Positions 23,701-34,226 of a DNA stretch of 64,000 nt are shown piece after piece. The translations under genes were made by a program, and so were the position numbers. The notes below the pieces were generated by a model. That model searched no databases. It was not told where the DNA came from and saw only the letters and a list, made by a program, of their open reading frames with translations. The DNA is from Zygnema circumcarinatum (lineage: Eukaryota > Streptophyta > Zygnematophyceae > Zygnematales > Zygnemataceae), in contig CM074806.1 of NCBI GenBank assembly GCA_037447605.1, positions 4,771,287-4,835,286 on the forward strand, given 5' to 3'. The first letter of the stretch is position 1. Each line of letters opens with the position of its first letter.

Positions 23701-26700
23701 GTTGTCATGCAGCTGCAGTCTGGGGTGAGTTCATACATAAACCTTCTCACCTTTACCAAGCACTGTGCGTGTAATGGCCGATTCTTTTATGTTTTGTTCC
23801 TTTAGGTACAGTTTATCTTAGGACCCAACTTAGTCCAGAGTCACAGCTGCATTTTTTTTGCATTGTGGGTGCAGGGCGTGCTGGAAGCTGTTAGAATGTG
23901 CTCCGCGGGATATCCCACTCGAAAAGAATTCAGCGAATTCTTGAACCGTTTTCGTATTTTAGCCCCAACTCTTCTTAATGAGCAGTACACACAGACACTC
24001 TCTCTCCTCTCCTCCTGTCTGCCTACTTTTTTGCCAGTTGCAAAAATAGTGCTTTTCCTCCTAGGAGTCTAAATGGCAGCAGTAATGCATAGAAAAGGAT
24101 GAAGGCATATGCCCACCCTTTCACTCGTCAAACATCGGTTATTGATAAAACAAAAAAGAAAAGAAAAGGGTTTCGAAAAGTGTTAGCAACCTTACGCATC
24201 TAATCCTCAACTTTATTTTCGATTCTTTTTATTTATTTTGCAGAACCGAGAAGAGGAGCCAATGCATGAAGCTCCTTGAGCATGTGCAGGCAGAGGCTTG
24301 TGAGGTCAGCTGCGAACCTTTTTTCTGCTCTTTGCAAGCCCACGTTTGCAGAAACAAAAAATTGTAGGGAAATATCTTGTCTGGCAAGGATCGAGCTTGC
24401 AACCTCACAGCATTCATTTTTTTAATGAATCAAATGGCAATCCAATGGTTCATCGTCTCCCTCTTAAATGCCCACTGTTTTCGTCAAATTTCTGTGGCTC
24501 CATGTCCTTGTTTTTACCAGGTGGGAAAGTCCAAGGTTTTTCTGCGGGCAGGGCAGATGGCTGCCCTGGAAATAATGCGCCAAAGCAGAATGAATGCTGC
24601 GCGGAGCATCCTGCAAGCCGTGCGAGAGAACATCGATCGCAGGAGCGCTGTATTCACTCTGCAAACCTGGTGGAGGGGTGAGTTGTCTTTCCATTCTCAG
24701 TCTTAACTGACCTCTGACAGTCATCCAATGCTGCTCTGAAATACGAGTGAGGAAAGGAGGTGGGGCACAAAAGGGGAGCAACTGATCATGCATTTTTTTG
24801 TGGAGTTTTTTTTTGCAGGATTTTGGCTAAGGAAGGTGCACATTGTAGGGATTCAATTGCGAGCAACTGTGTTCATTCAGAATTTTATCCGTATGTTTCA
24901 GCAGAGAGGGAAGTATCTTGCCCAGAAGCAGGCAGCCCTTATCTGTCAGGCAGTCTTTCGAGCCCTGCAAGCGAAGAGGGAGTTTCTGGAGTTGCGAAGG
25001 AACTGGGCTGCTCGCAAGATACAGGTTTTCACTCATACTTGTTATCAACCTCTCTCTCCCAACTCCACACTCTGAATATATATATATGAAGAGTAAGGCA
25101 ATGCAGGATGCATGCATGCAAATGGAGACTGGTTGAGTTTATAAAGCATTTGGAAAACTGAGGTGAAGTTTTGAGGGAGACTATTGGGGATGGATGCAGA
25201 GCTCCTGGCGGGGATATGTCAGATTGAAGCCATGGATGATGCTCACTTCAGTCATGAAGGGGCTTAAAGCACGAAGAGAGATGCAGCAGCAGCTCCAATC
25301 CGACCCGCAACAGCCGCTACAGTCCCCCCCAGCTGATGCTAAGGTGGGAGATGCTCTCATTTAGCTCTGTAACTGTGTTCAGTTTCATTCGACTGCTGCT
25401 CTGCAGTTTAATATCAAATTAACAGTGATAATCATCACGTTATGAATACTAGAGTCTGGGATGTTTCGATGAGAGTAGAGGGGGGAGGGTTGGCGGTATT
25501 CGGGTGACAGGTGGCAGCCCTACCGGCGCCGATGCCTGCACCTCCGCTAATGGACAAACCGAGGGAGCTGAGGGGCTACATTCTGATGAGCAAAATGAGG
25601 GTGAGATAGATGTCCATACGCATTTTCCGCCAAATTTCGGTGCACCCACCCAAAATTTGAAGCCCTTTTTCTTGTGGGACTGAGGGTGAATGCATGCTTT
25701 GGAGTGTGAGTGCAGGAGAAGGCAGAGAGGGCGAAGAGAGAGACTCAGGAGATTTTGGAGACAGTGCAGAGAGAGAACAGGGGGTTGAAGTCGGTGGTGG
25801 AGGCGAAGGAGGTGGAGGCAGAGGAGAGGGAGGGAGAGCTCCGGCGAGCGCAACAGCTGGCAGTGAAGGCCGCCATGGCCATAGAATCCATGGTGGCAAA
25901 AACCCGCACTGAACAGGTATTGAAGGGAGGGGGGCTTTCTTTTTTGCTTTGTTATTATTATTGCTCGGGTTGAGGTTGTTCAGAGGGCTCAAGGTTCGAT
26001 GTTTTTTTCAATTTGGAGAGCCTGCAGCAGATGGGTTTGGTGGGAGAGAGTTTGTTGATATCTCCCGCGTTCGGAATACAACGAAGTTTGGGTTCAGCTC
26101 TGATGTGAGCGAGAGTTATTTATGACCCCCCACCACCACTGGCAGGGCTATACGAGGTCTTTGACTCTGCCCACCAACGCCCCTTCAAACAAAGTTTCTT
26201 CTAGAGGGGCTACCTCCCCCTCTCAGTATCTTCAGACTCCTCGTCCCACCCACATGCGAGCAGAGGAGAGACTACCCAGAGCAGTAGAGCAGGCGAAGCA
26301 GGTGGTAGAGCAGCTGCTGGAGGAGAATCACGTGCTGAGGGAGGAGAAGGAGAGGGCGGAGGCGAAGGTGGTGAGTTCGGCGAAGGAGAGGAGCAGCGCA
26401 AAGCGGAGGGAGGTAGAGGCGAAGCATCAGGAGGAGATGGATCACTTGCGAGCCAAATTGCGGGAGCTTGAGTCGAAATTGGCAAAGTGGGTCCCACATA
26501 GGGTGGAAATCTGCACTTGTGTGAATGTCAAGCTCGATGTGCATGTGGGGCTTTCATGTACCTTGCTTCCTCCCTTTCTCCGAGAGCTGTGTGTGTGCTG
26601 TTGATTCGTGTGAATTTGGCTTAAATTTTTCTTGCAGGAAGGATCATGAACTTGAGGTTCTGGGCAATCATCTCCTTTCTCGGAGCGCACAGAGCCATGT

Positions 26701-29542
26701 GAACCCTGTCAAGCAGCAGGTTGGGCAGCATTCCCATCAACCATCCCTATTATACCCTCTATATCTTTTTCCTTTTTTTGTAACCTCCTGTCTCTCATAA
26801 TGCTTAACAAACCCTCTGCCTTTGGGGAGGCTTGCTGCAGCAGTGTCCCGCATGCCTTTTCATTTCCTTGATCTCTTCTTTTGCAGCATAGATTCAATGA
26901 TGAATGAATGTATGGTTCGACTGTTTGCAGGAGCTTCTCCTTGCTGCTGTTGGGGGAGATAACAACCTCGGATTCACCCGCCAAGGCCATCCTGTTGCTG
27001 CCATTTTGGTGTTCCGAGCACTCGAATATTGGCGAAGTTTTGATCTCCGGGACAGTGCCATATTTGCCTTAGTCATTGACACATTTCAGCAGGCAGACCG
27101 AGCAGGCAATGCGAGTCAGCTATCCTATTGGCTGGCCAATAGCATCACCCTCTACTCGCTAGTGCAGGCTCGAGAGAGGAGAGGGAGAAGTGCCTATCAC
27201 AGTGAAGATTATCAAACCCGTACAGGGAATCTCGATACCGAATTGTTCAAGATGAAGTTGGGACTGGCAATTGTGCGGCTCTATGTCACTTTACGGGACA
27301 ACGTGCGGACGGAGCTGCTCATGTTGCTGAGTGGGAAGGCTGGAGTGAGTTCTGCCACCATCTTGAAACCCTAATAGTGAACCATGGAACCTGCAGTTGG
27401 TAACCGTCCAGGGAATCGAATCTTGAGGAATTATCCAAAATCCGTACATTCATGTGTCCGGCTAGGGGGGGGGGGGGGGGGGGGGNNNNNNNNNNGGGGG
27501 GATCTTTAGAATGATCTTGTGTGTGGGAGAACAGAATATGGGCTTCACACACTGCTTGAATTGCTGACCAGGTGCTGCATTTGGTACTGAGTAAATACAG
27601 TAAAATGTTGAGGTTTTGGCTGCATTTTTCTAGTAGGCAACCGTTGTTTCCTGCCAATGCAGGGACTTTCTGCAAAGTATATCCTTCCTTTCCTTCTTCT
27701 GTCTTCTTCGTTCTCTCGCTCTCTCGTCCCCCATCCTCCCTCTCTTGTTCCTTTATCTCTATTCCGCTTCACACTTCACTCATCTTGCCCCGCCGCCCCC
27801 CGCCCTCACCTCTCTATTCTCTACTCTTCCCTCGCTCATCCACCCTTAGCCATTTGTTTCACTCTCTGTCGTCCCCCTCCCCTATCTCCCTTCCCTCACC
27901 TCCTCCCCTTCGTCTCCCCTCATCTCCCCTCCTCTCTTTCCCGCCCTTCTCCCCCTCGACTTTCCCCTGTTCACCCTTCTCCCCATATTCTTCCTCCCTC
28001 TCTCTCTCTCCGTTTCGCCCCTCCCATCCCTCCCCATCCTCCCCATTCTGTCCTCGCAACCCCCCCGTCTCCCCTCCCTCTCCCTTCCTCTCCATTCCCC
28101 CACCTATCACCCACTTTTTCCTGGTCGAATGCATGCACAACTGCAGGATGAAAGGCATGGTGGGAGTGCTCTCTCTCGCTTAGGAAGCGCGGGAGAGAGG
28201 CAGGGAGGGGCCTATTGGACGGGAATCACCATCATTCTCCAGCAGCTCCTAGACACCCTGGAAAGCTGCTGCGTGCCCACCCTCGTGGCGGGTTGCCTGC
28301 TGCAGCAGCTGCTGCAGTTTATCAACCTTAAAATATTCAACAGGTGAGATGGGGCTGCTGCTGTTCTCGTCCTGCCAAATCCGTCGTTGGGAATGGGAGT
28401 GTTGTAATGTTCTTCTTGAAGCAAAGACATGCGAAAGAATTGTAGAGTTGCGATTCACATGCATCGTTGGGAAAGCTGGGCAGTCTGCTTGTACGCAGCC
28501 GGTGGTGTCCCTGCACGTACAGCAACGGCGAGGTCCTGCAGAATGCTCTCCTGCGCTTCAAACTATGGCTGCAAAGTCTCGATTACTGGCTGGAAGATTC
28601 CGACAGATTCTTCGAGGAGGAGCTGCTGCATTTGGAGGAGGCAGTAGGGCTACTGGTGAGTGAGAGAGTGTGTGTTGGGGTCTGCCTTGTAGGGAGCAAT
28701 TGGAGGGTTAATGAGACGTGGGTTTTGGGCATTACTATGATGATGAACCGGGTGGTCGTTTGCTTGCAGCTATACAAGAACAAGCAGGCGTTGTCCTTGG
28801 AAGACCTGCAGGAGCTCTGCCCCCACCTGAGTCCCAACCAGCTTTGGCATATTTGTAGCTACTTTGAGGACGACAAGTACAACACACTCGGAGTGCAGCC
28901 CTCTCTGCTGCTGCGACTATGGAAGTTGATGCCGGACCCCGCGCCGGAACTCGTGGCAGACGACAGAAGGTAAGCGAAATGAAAAAACGAGTCGATCTAC
29001 ATGTACCTGTATGTTGCAAATGCACTGTCCGTGCATCGTTTTTTCGACTGTAAATTCGGCTGTTACCTTTCTTCAGACACTTGAGGAGGATGAGCGCACG
29101 TCAATGTGAGATAGTGGTCGGGATGTGAAGGTTCAGTCTAACAAGGAGCGCATCTCGTCGTCCTCAGAGGGTGATCTGCACTGCCTGCTGACATTCCCTC
29201 CCTCCGTTCTGTTCCGTTTAACTGCACAGCATTCCGTTCGACATAGAAGAGGTCATCGCCGCGGAGCCCAGCTTCAACCCTGACGACGTTGAGATCCCTC
29301 CGCGGGTCCTCCACGACGAGGCCCTCCTCTTCCTCCTCCCTTCACCCTCAGCGCCCCCTCTCCCTCTCCCTCTCCCTCTCCCTCCCCCTCCCCCCTTAGG
29401 GTTGGTCCCCACCCCCCCCCGGGGCCCCTCCCCGGCGGGCGGGCCCTCTCTCACACGCTCCAAAGCGAGCCGGCGGAGCACCTCCGAAGGGGCCGCCCTC
29501 AGCCGCCGCGGCTCGGGGGCGGACCTTCAGGACTGGCTGTAA
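17742..29542 (+). CDS. Class XI myosin heavy chain (plant-type, DIL domain)
   Basis: Actin-based motor of the plant class XI (class V relatives) that drives organelle transport and cytoplasmic streaming. I read about 30 exons, roughly 1,550 aa, the usual size. Confident exons include 17742-17876 (SH3-like [16 protein letters not shown]), 18206-18343, 19243-19388, 19730-19886 (P-loop [12 protein letters not shown]), 20158-20216 with 20342-20504 (switch I NNNSRFGKF), 20717-20875, 20996-21132, 21299-21448, 21597-21707 (switch [13 protein letters not shown]), 22082-22139, 22261-22362, 22562-22596, 22765-22891, 23271-23441, 23593-23724 ([11 protein letters not shown], actin-binding side), 23875-23984, 24244-24304, 24521-24677, 24819-25024 and 25200-25343 (IQ motifs). 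Coiled coil follows at 25715-25916 and 26146-26487. The dilute cargo domain lies at 26931-27345, 28145-28342, about 28525-28653, 28770-28969 and 29230-29542. The tail end SIPFDIEEV is typical. An exon near 25455-25600 and a possible small exon near 28350-28520 are uncertain. Confidence 0.92.
27465..27500. other. Assembly gap (10 N) inside a poly-G run, myosin intron
   Basis: Ten N at 27486-27495 flanked by a long G homopolymer on the left and a short one on the right. It lies between the myosin exons ending at 27345 and starting at 28145, so the reading frame is not affected. Confidence 0.95.
27680..28110 (+). repeat. C/T-rich tract in a myosin intron
   Basis: About 430 bp of CTCCC, TCTCTC and CCCTCC words with few purines, ending shortly before the acceptor at 28144. 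Open frames across it are Ser/Pro/Leu-only and are artefacts of composition. Confidence 0.75.
29343..29400 (+). repeat. (CCCTCT)n hexamer repeat inside the last myosin exon
   Basis: Hexamer CCCTCT/CTCCCT repeated in frame, encoding a Pro-Leu dipeptide run followed by a Pro stretch near the myosin C-terminus. Class XI myosins normally end soon after the conserved FLLP-type motif, so this Pro-rich tail is an addition from microsatellite growth. Confidence 0.7.
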
Positions 29543-30112
29543 CGGCAGGGAGGGAGGGAGGGAGGGAGGGAGGGAGGGAGAGGGAGGTGGGAAAAAACAA
29601 GGAAAAAAAGGGGAGGAAATAAGAGGAAATAAAGCTCGCACGGAAAGAGAGACAGAGAGAGAGAGAGAGCGCAGTGGGAGAAGAGAGGGCGCAATGAGTG
29701 GGTTTTTTCTTATAAATTTTAGTTCTGTAAGATATATATATATACCCCATTTAATGTGTAGATCGGTAGCATCGCTTTTTTGGGTAGATCGATTGATAGG
29801 TAGCCGCTGTTTATTAGCTTTTTTTTTTTTTTTTCCTGTCCATTTATTGTTTTTTTTTTTAAATGGATGGTAGGCGTAGTGGGGCCTTTAATTCGGCCAA
29901 ATTCTCTTGTCATCGTTGGCACGCGGCCCCTCTCCTTTGGGGCCATTCCCGTCTTTTAATTTAATGCCGCGCTGCGAACAAATGGGCCGCCGACCGACCT
30001 CAGAGCGGCGACCGAGGATTTGGTTTTTTCCATTCAACTGGTTTTTGGGATCGGGCCGAAGTCAACGTGAGCAGGAACGATTGGCTCAGTAGTCCGCAGA
30101 TAAGGCTAGCAA

Positions 30113-30250
30113 TTGCCACGTGGCTTGTGCACACTGGTTAAATCGTTGAGGCTGCCACGAGGCTTGTGCAGATTAGCTCAAAATGCCACGTGTGCCCCAT
30201 GTGCATTGACTCATTGGCTGCCACGTGGTGTATGCGCATTGGCTCAGAGA
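30113..30250. repeat. Four imperfect G-box-containing repeats
   Basis: Four copies of a unit of 31-39 bp, roughly GCCACGTGG, then TGTGCA, then ATTGGCTCA. CCACG cores start at 30116, 30155, 30186 and 30221; the first and fourth are full CCACGTGG, the third CCACGTGT, the second degenerate. G-boxes bind bZIP and bHLH factors; regulation of the orphan gene at 31454 is inferred. Confidence 0.7.
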
Positions 30251-30439
30251 GTTTCAGTCTGCGTCGTGGCAGACCATTTCGCAAATGCACGGCCGCGCAT
30301 TCAGGGGACATTCTGAAATTCTGTTTTTGTCTGAAAACAAATCCGAGCACCGACCTGCCCGGCACGACCGGGGGGAGGCGTGACCCGCCAGCCAATCAGA
30401 AGTTGCCGTTCGCCCGTTATTGCCCGCTAAATTCAAAAG

Positions 30440-30465
30440 GACCGTACTGTGTGAGGTACGGTCCA
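30440..30465. repeat. Perfect short hairpin with GTAC core arms
   Basis: GGACCGTAC and its exact reverse complement GTACGGTCC separated by 8 bp. It could be a stem-loop or a pair of oppositely oriented protein-binding sites. Confidence 0.7.
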
Positions 30466-31001
30466 ACTGGTGCATGCTCCATCGGGCGGTTTGTTTTGTC
30501 GTTTGTGGCTCACGCCTCCCCTCGCCCGACAGAACAGGACTCCGTCAAAGGGAAGTACAGACCATCATAAAACGACAAGAAATCAGAAGACCAGCTTCCT
30601 CGAAGCATCCAAGTCTGCCAGCTGTCACCCGCAGATCCGGTTCGTGCTGACGCAATCCGTACGTGTTGTCGGTAGCCCGTGGCCGCCAGATGACGACAAC
30701 AGAATTGTACGAACGGGCAGCCCGGCGCGCAGTGTAAACTTGGACAGGGCAGCTGAAAACTTTTGGGCCGAGTCCAAAGGCAAACGGCACTGCCGCCGGG
30801 CAGGGCCAAAAGAAAAACAATTGTCGGCTTTTGCCGACCTACGTCACGTCCCCTCGTCACTCCCTACGCCTTTCATCCTCGCCGACCAGCCGCTGGCCGA
30901 CCCTAAAACGACAAAATACATGCCCCGGCTTTCAAGCCCCTGTGGCACCGACTATGACACCATACTTCGTCACGCGCATGCTTCCATGGCTGTCAGCTAG
31001 C

Positions 31002-31016
31002 ATATAAATGACGTCA
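31002..31016 (+). promoter_or_regulatory. Possible TATA box with adjacent TGACGTCA
   Basis: ATATAAAT at 31002-31009 overlaps the start of TGACGTCA at 31009-31016. It is about 440 bp upstream of the orphan ATG at 31454 and followed by a CT-rich leader, as in many plant core promoters. Assignment is inference. Confidence 0.4.
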
Positions 31017-31254
31017 TCTATTCGAGCCGCGACAGAAGCGTTATTCGTACTGTTGTGATAGTACGGACTTCACCAGTAGCAGGTTTTGTACGGTTTATGT
31101 CGGCCGTGCGAATCAGCGCACACCACGCGTCCATCATTTGTCACATTGTGCGTGCGCGCCGACACGGAGGCGAACCGCCGCGCGGTAACCGACTCCCTCC
31201 CGTCGGCGCGGCCCCTCAAACCGCTCCGCGCTGCCGCCCTCCTGTCTTTCAACC

Positions 31255-31405
31255 TCTCCCTTCTCTCTAGCCTCTCTCTCTCACGTCTCTCGCTCTCCCT
31301 CTCTCTCTCTCGCTGACATCTCTCTCTCTAGCCTCTCTCTATCTCCTCTCTCTATCTTTCTCTCTAGCCTCTCTCTCTCTAGCCTCTCTCTCTCTCTTTA
31401 TCTCG
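31255..31405 (+). repeat. CT-rich microsatellite
   Basis: TCTCTC, CTAGCCTCTCTC and similar words, including several copies of TCTAGCCTCTCTCTC. It probably lies in the 5' leader of the orphan gene. Confidence 0.75.
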
Positions 31406-31453
31406 CTGTCGCGCTCTCCCGCACTCCCTTCAGCTGGCACGGAGAAAATGTGA

Positions 31454-32991
31454 ATGACCCCCTCTCGGGACACGTGGCTGGACGGAGGAGAATTTCTTCC
31501 GGATATCGGAAGAATGGCGTTCTCCTCCGCATGCTCCGTAGCAGAGGCCACGCCACGTGTCAGACTCCACGGCTGCCGCCGGCTTCCTCGCTCCCCCTCC
31601 GTACCCACTCCCACTCCCTCTCCCTCTCCCTCTCCCTCTCGCGATAACTTCTCTGTGGAATCCTTGTATGGCATTCTCGAGTCTTCCTTTTCCGATGGGT
31701 CCCCATATCCAAGCTCCCTCTCTATGCCCCGCAAGTCCGCCCAAATCGTCCCTCAGCGCCCGTGTGAACAGGGGCTGTACAGCACCGTCCCTATGGGGAC
31801 CCAACGGGGACACGTGGCTGTCTCAGGAGGAGGCATTCCTCCTCTCCCTCATTCAGTCAACGCTGCGAGCAGGCATGGGCTCTCTCCCTCCTCCTCCTCT
31901 CATGGGGAAGAAACGCTTGTGGCTTTGGAAAACCATTTCCTCCAAGAAGTTCTCAAGTGGGAAATTTCGAACGAAGATGCGCTTCTCGATAACGGAGCTT
32001 CGCTGCTATGTGCCGATAAAGAGATGATGATGGCGGCCATGGGGGGTGGGGCCGATGGGGCCCCATGGGAGGCAGTGAGTGAGGGAGACTTCAGAACAAG
32101 CGAAGTCTCTGAGATCGATCTTCCGCGGATTCAGCGTCAGCTTCAGTGCACTCAGAACCGCAGGAAGATGCAGCGAGTGAGCTCCGCTCCTGCGCTTTCC
32201 TGCTCTCTCGCAGACCTTTCCACTCTGAATGAGAGCCTCTTTCAGCGCAGGATGCAGCATGCTCGGAAGGTTGAAAGTGGAGGGCTTCCTGGAAAAGCAA
32301 TGCAAGGGGTGATGTGGAGCGAGAATCCATGGCGGCCATGCATGGACATGCCGGATCTGCAGCCCTCTCCTGTGGTCACAAAGTCACAGAGTGGTGCGTT
32401 GCCTGGCCTTAGAGATGGCTTGGAGAGCGAAATGGAGGTGAACCCAAAGTCCGCTTTTAAGCATAATGAGTCGAACGAGGACTTGTGGACCTGCGTTTTC
32501 GGCCCAACTCGCGAGGCTTCCTGCGTCCCTCGCAGTGGGAAGAGGCCTCTTGAGAGGGAGGGCCTATTGGAGTCCTGTTTTTCGGCATTCGATTCCATGC
32601 CTTCGGGGACGAGGCCCTGCACTCCGACGGGGGGCTCGAATGAAAGAGAGGAGAGGGCGCTGAATGCAACAAAGGGCGAGTCGGTGGAAGATGGGAGCTT
32701 GCTGAAGAAGAAGAAGAAAGGATCAATGTCGCTTGAGGTAGGTCCCCTTCCTTCGTCCGGCTCCTTTCCTTTCCTCGGCCCGCCTGCTGATAAGATCGTG
32801 CGCTGGTATAGGATTCACACTTGCAATTGCTTGCTTCTTTTTCTTCTAATTCGAATGTTCTATGTGAGCAGGTGCAGCTGCAACACCTCGCCGAGGAATG
32901 GCGCGGAGCCGCGACCATGGGCTGCTTGAGTGTGGCGAGTCTCCTGCGATTGGGCGATGGCGCTGCCCTCTCTCAGAGGGCGAAGAAGTAA
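31454..32991 (+). CDS. Hypothetical protein, two exons
   Basis: I do not recognise this gene. Exons 31454-32737 and 32872-32991 join in phase and give 467 aa. The N-terminal part is Ser/Pro/Arg-rich and low complexity, with a Pro-Ser dipeptide run encoded by a (CCCTCT)n microsatellite near 31610-31640. The middle has a plausible folded or helical piece, LENHFLQEVLKWEISNEDAL, then a Met-rich stretch and an Arg-rich segment RIQRQLQCTQNRRKMQR followed by SSAPALSCSLADLSTLNESL. A KKKKK run near the end of exon 1 may be a nuclear signal. Exon 2 ends with HLAEEWRGAA and CLSVASLLRLGDGAALSQRA, a compact helical pair that looks conserved-type. The splice donor GAG|GTAGGT and acceptor GAGCAG|GT are good. 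Alternative start codons downstream, such as the one at about 31514, are possible. Nuclear regulatory protein is only a guess. Confidence 0.55.
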
Positions 32992-34226
32992 CGACTTGCA
33001 GCGACTCCACCTCTTCGCTCTCTCCCTTTTTCCGCAATGGGTGGCAGGAGGCAGCCCCACTGCGTTGTACGAGTAGGAGGACTCATTTTGCTTCTCGCGT
33101 TTGATGGGGGGACTGGCTGTCTTTCTTTTGTCCAAAGAAGGTTTGAGGGTTCAGACACTCAACCTTCGAATGTATGTATGATCCGCCGCTGGTGCTAAAA
33201 TGCGCATGAGTTTTTCCACACCAATTTGCGGTCGCCAAATCCGCAGGTTGGTGGTGGGTCGGAGCAGAAAGGAAGGAAGGGAGGAAGGAAGGAGGTGCAT
33301 GCAAGGAGTGGTTCACGGCCAAAGTGTACAGAGAGAAAGGGGGCGGTCTGGCACGCGTGTTCTTACCATGTACAAGAGTAGCAGCTTAGAGCAGGCGGAA
33401 AAGTTTTTTTTTTGGATAGGAAAGGCAGCAGCCTTGCTTGCCCTGTATTTGTCGCCGCTGAAGCGTGGAGAATGAATGAATGAACATCCCTTTTTCCCTT
33501 GTCCTCGCTTTTGATGGCAAAGGGGTGCTGGTTTTGTTGCGTGCTCGCGTTGAACCCCATCACATTGCATTGCTATACATGTCTCGTTTGTTGGTTTTGG
33601 ATGCCTGTAAGGACATGGATGCGTTGTATGGACTTTTGGTTCCAACCGGATGGGCAAAGGCACTGCGGCAAGCGAGCAAGTGCTCACTCTATCTTGAAAC
33701 GAACCAATTGCGATCAAGCTCGTTTACCATTCAAACATTGTAACACTAACTACGAGCAACGAGAAACTCTTCCTCGAATGAAGCAACATCTGAAGTGTAG
33801 CGTAGGACAGGCGATGGCTGTAGTTAGCAGTCTTGGAGAGGAGATGGATGTGGCATGGATCCCACCATGGCGACGCCATCACACGTGCATGGCCAACAAC
33901 AACAACAACAACATGGGGAAAGGAACCACGAGAAACCAACCAGTCGCAAAGGACCCAAGGACGAAGGACAAACAAAAAGCTATGAGCGGCCCCATCGCCA
34001 TGGGCCATGGCATGTGCCATGGCCATGGGGGCATAGCATGGCATGGCATGGGCATGGCCGCATGGGTCGCATCCGTCCATGGCCATCCGATCGTCTCTCG
34101 AAGGCCTCAGTCCTCCGCCGCTCCCTCCCCAGAGCGAGGAGGCCTCTCCCCGCCGGAGAGCAGCTCTCTGCGACCCTCTGCAGCGTTGCCACGTGGCGCA
34201 TCACAGCGTGGCCTCCCACACGTGCG
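32992..34226. other. Intergenic region between orphan gene and Oxa1
   Basis: No supported gene. It contains an (AAC)n run near 33896-33912 and, at about 34000-34090, a dense set of CATGG and CCATGG words just before the Oxa1 start. A G-box GCCACGTGGC is at about 34189-34198. Long open frames across 33500-34250 lack recognisable protein features. Confidence 0.45.

Larger units (their letters stand above)
29543..31453. other. Intergenic region downstream of myosin, upstream of orphan gene
   Basis: No convincing gene. Contents: a (GGGA)n run just after the myosin stop (about 29548-29590), A/T homopolymers (29815-29870), a G-box-containing repeat (30113-30250), a small perfect hairpin (30440-30465), several GTAC-core palindromes, a possible TATA box (31002-31009) followed by TGACGTCA, and a CT microsatellite (31255-31405). 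Confidence 0.5.

Noticed and set aside
27570-28180. Long Ser/Pro/Leu open frames on the plus strand
   Set aside because: Caused by a pyrimidine-rich intron in the myosin gene; all three frames are open because stop codons need purines.
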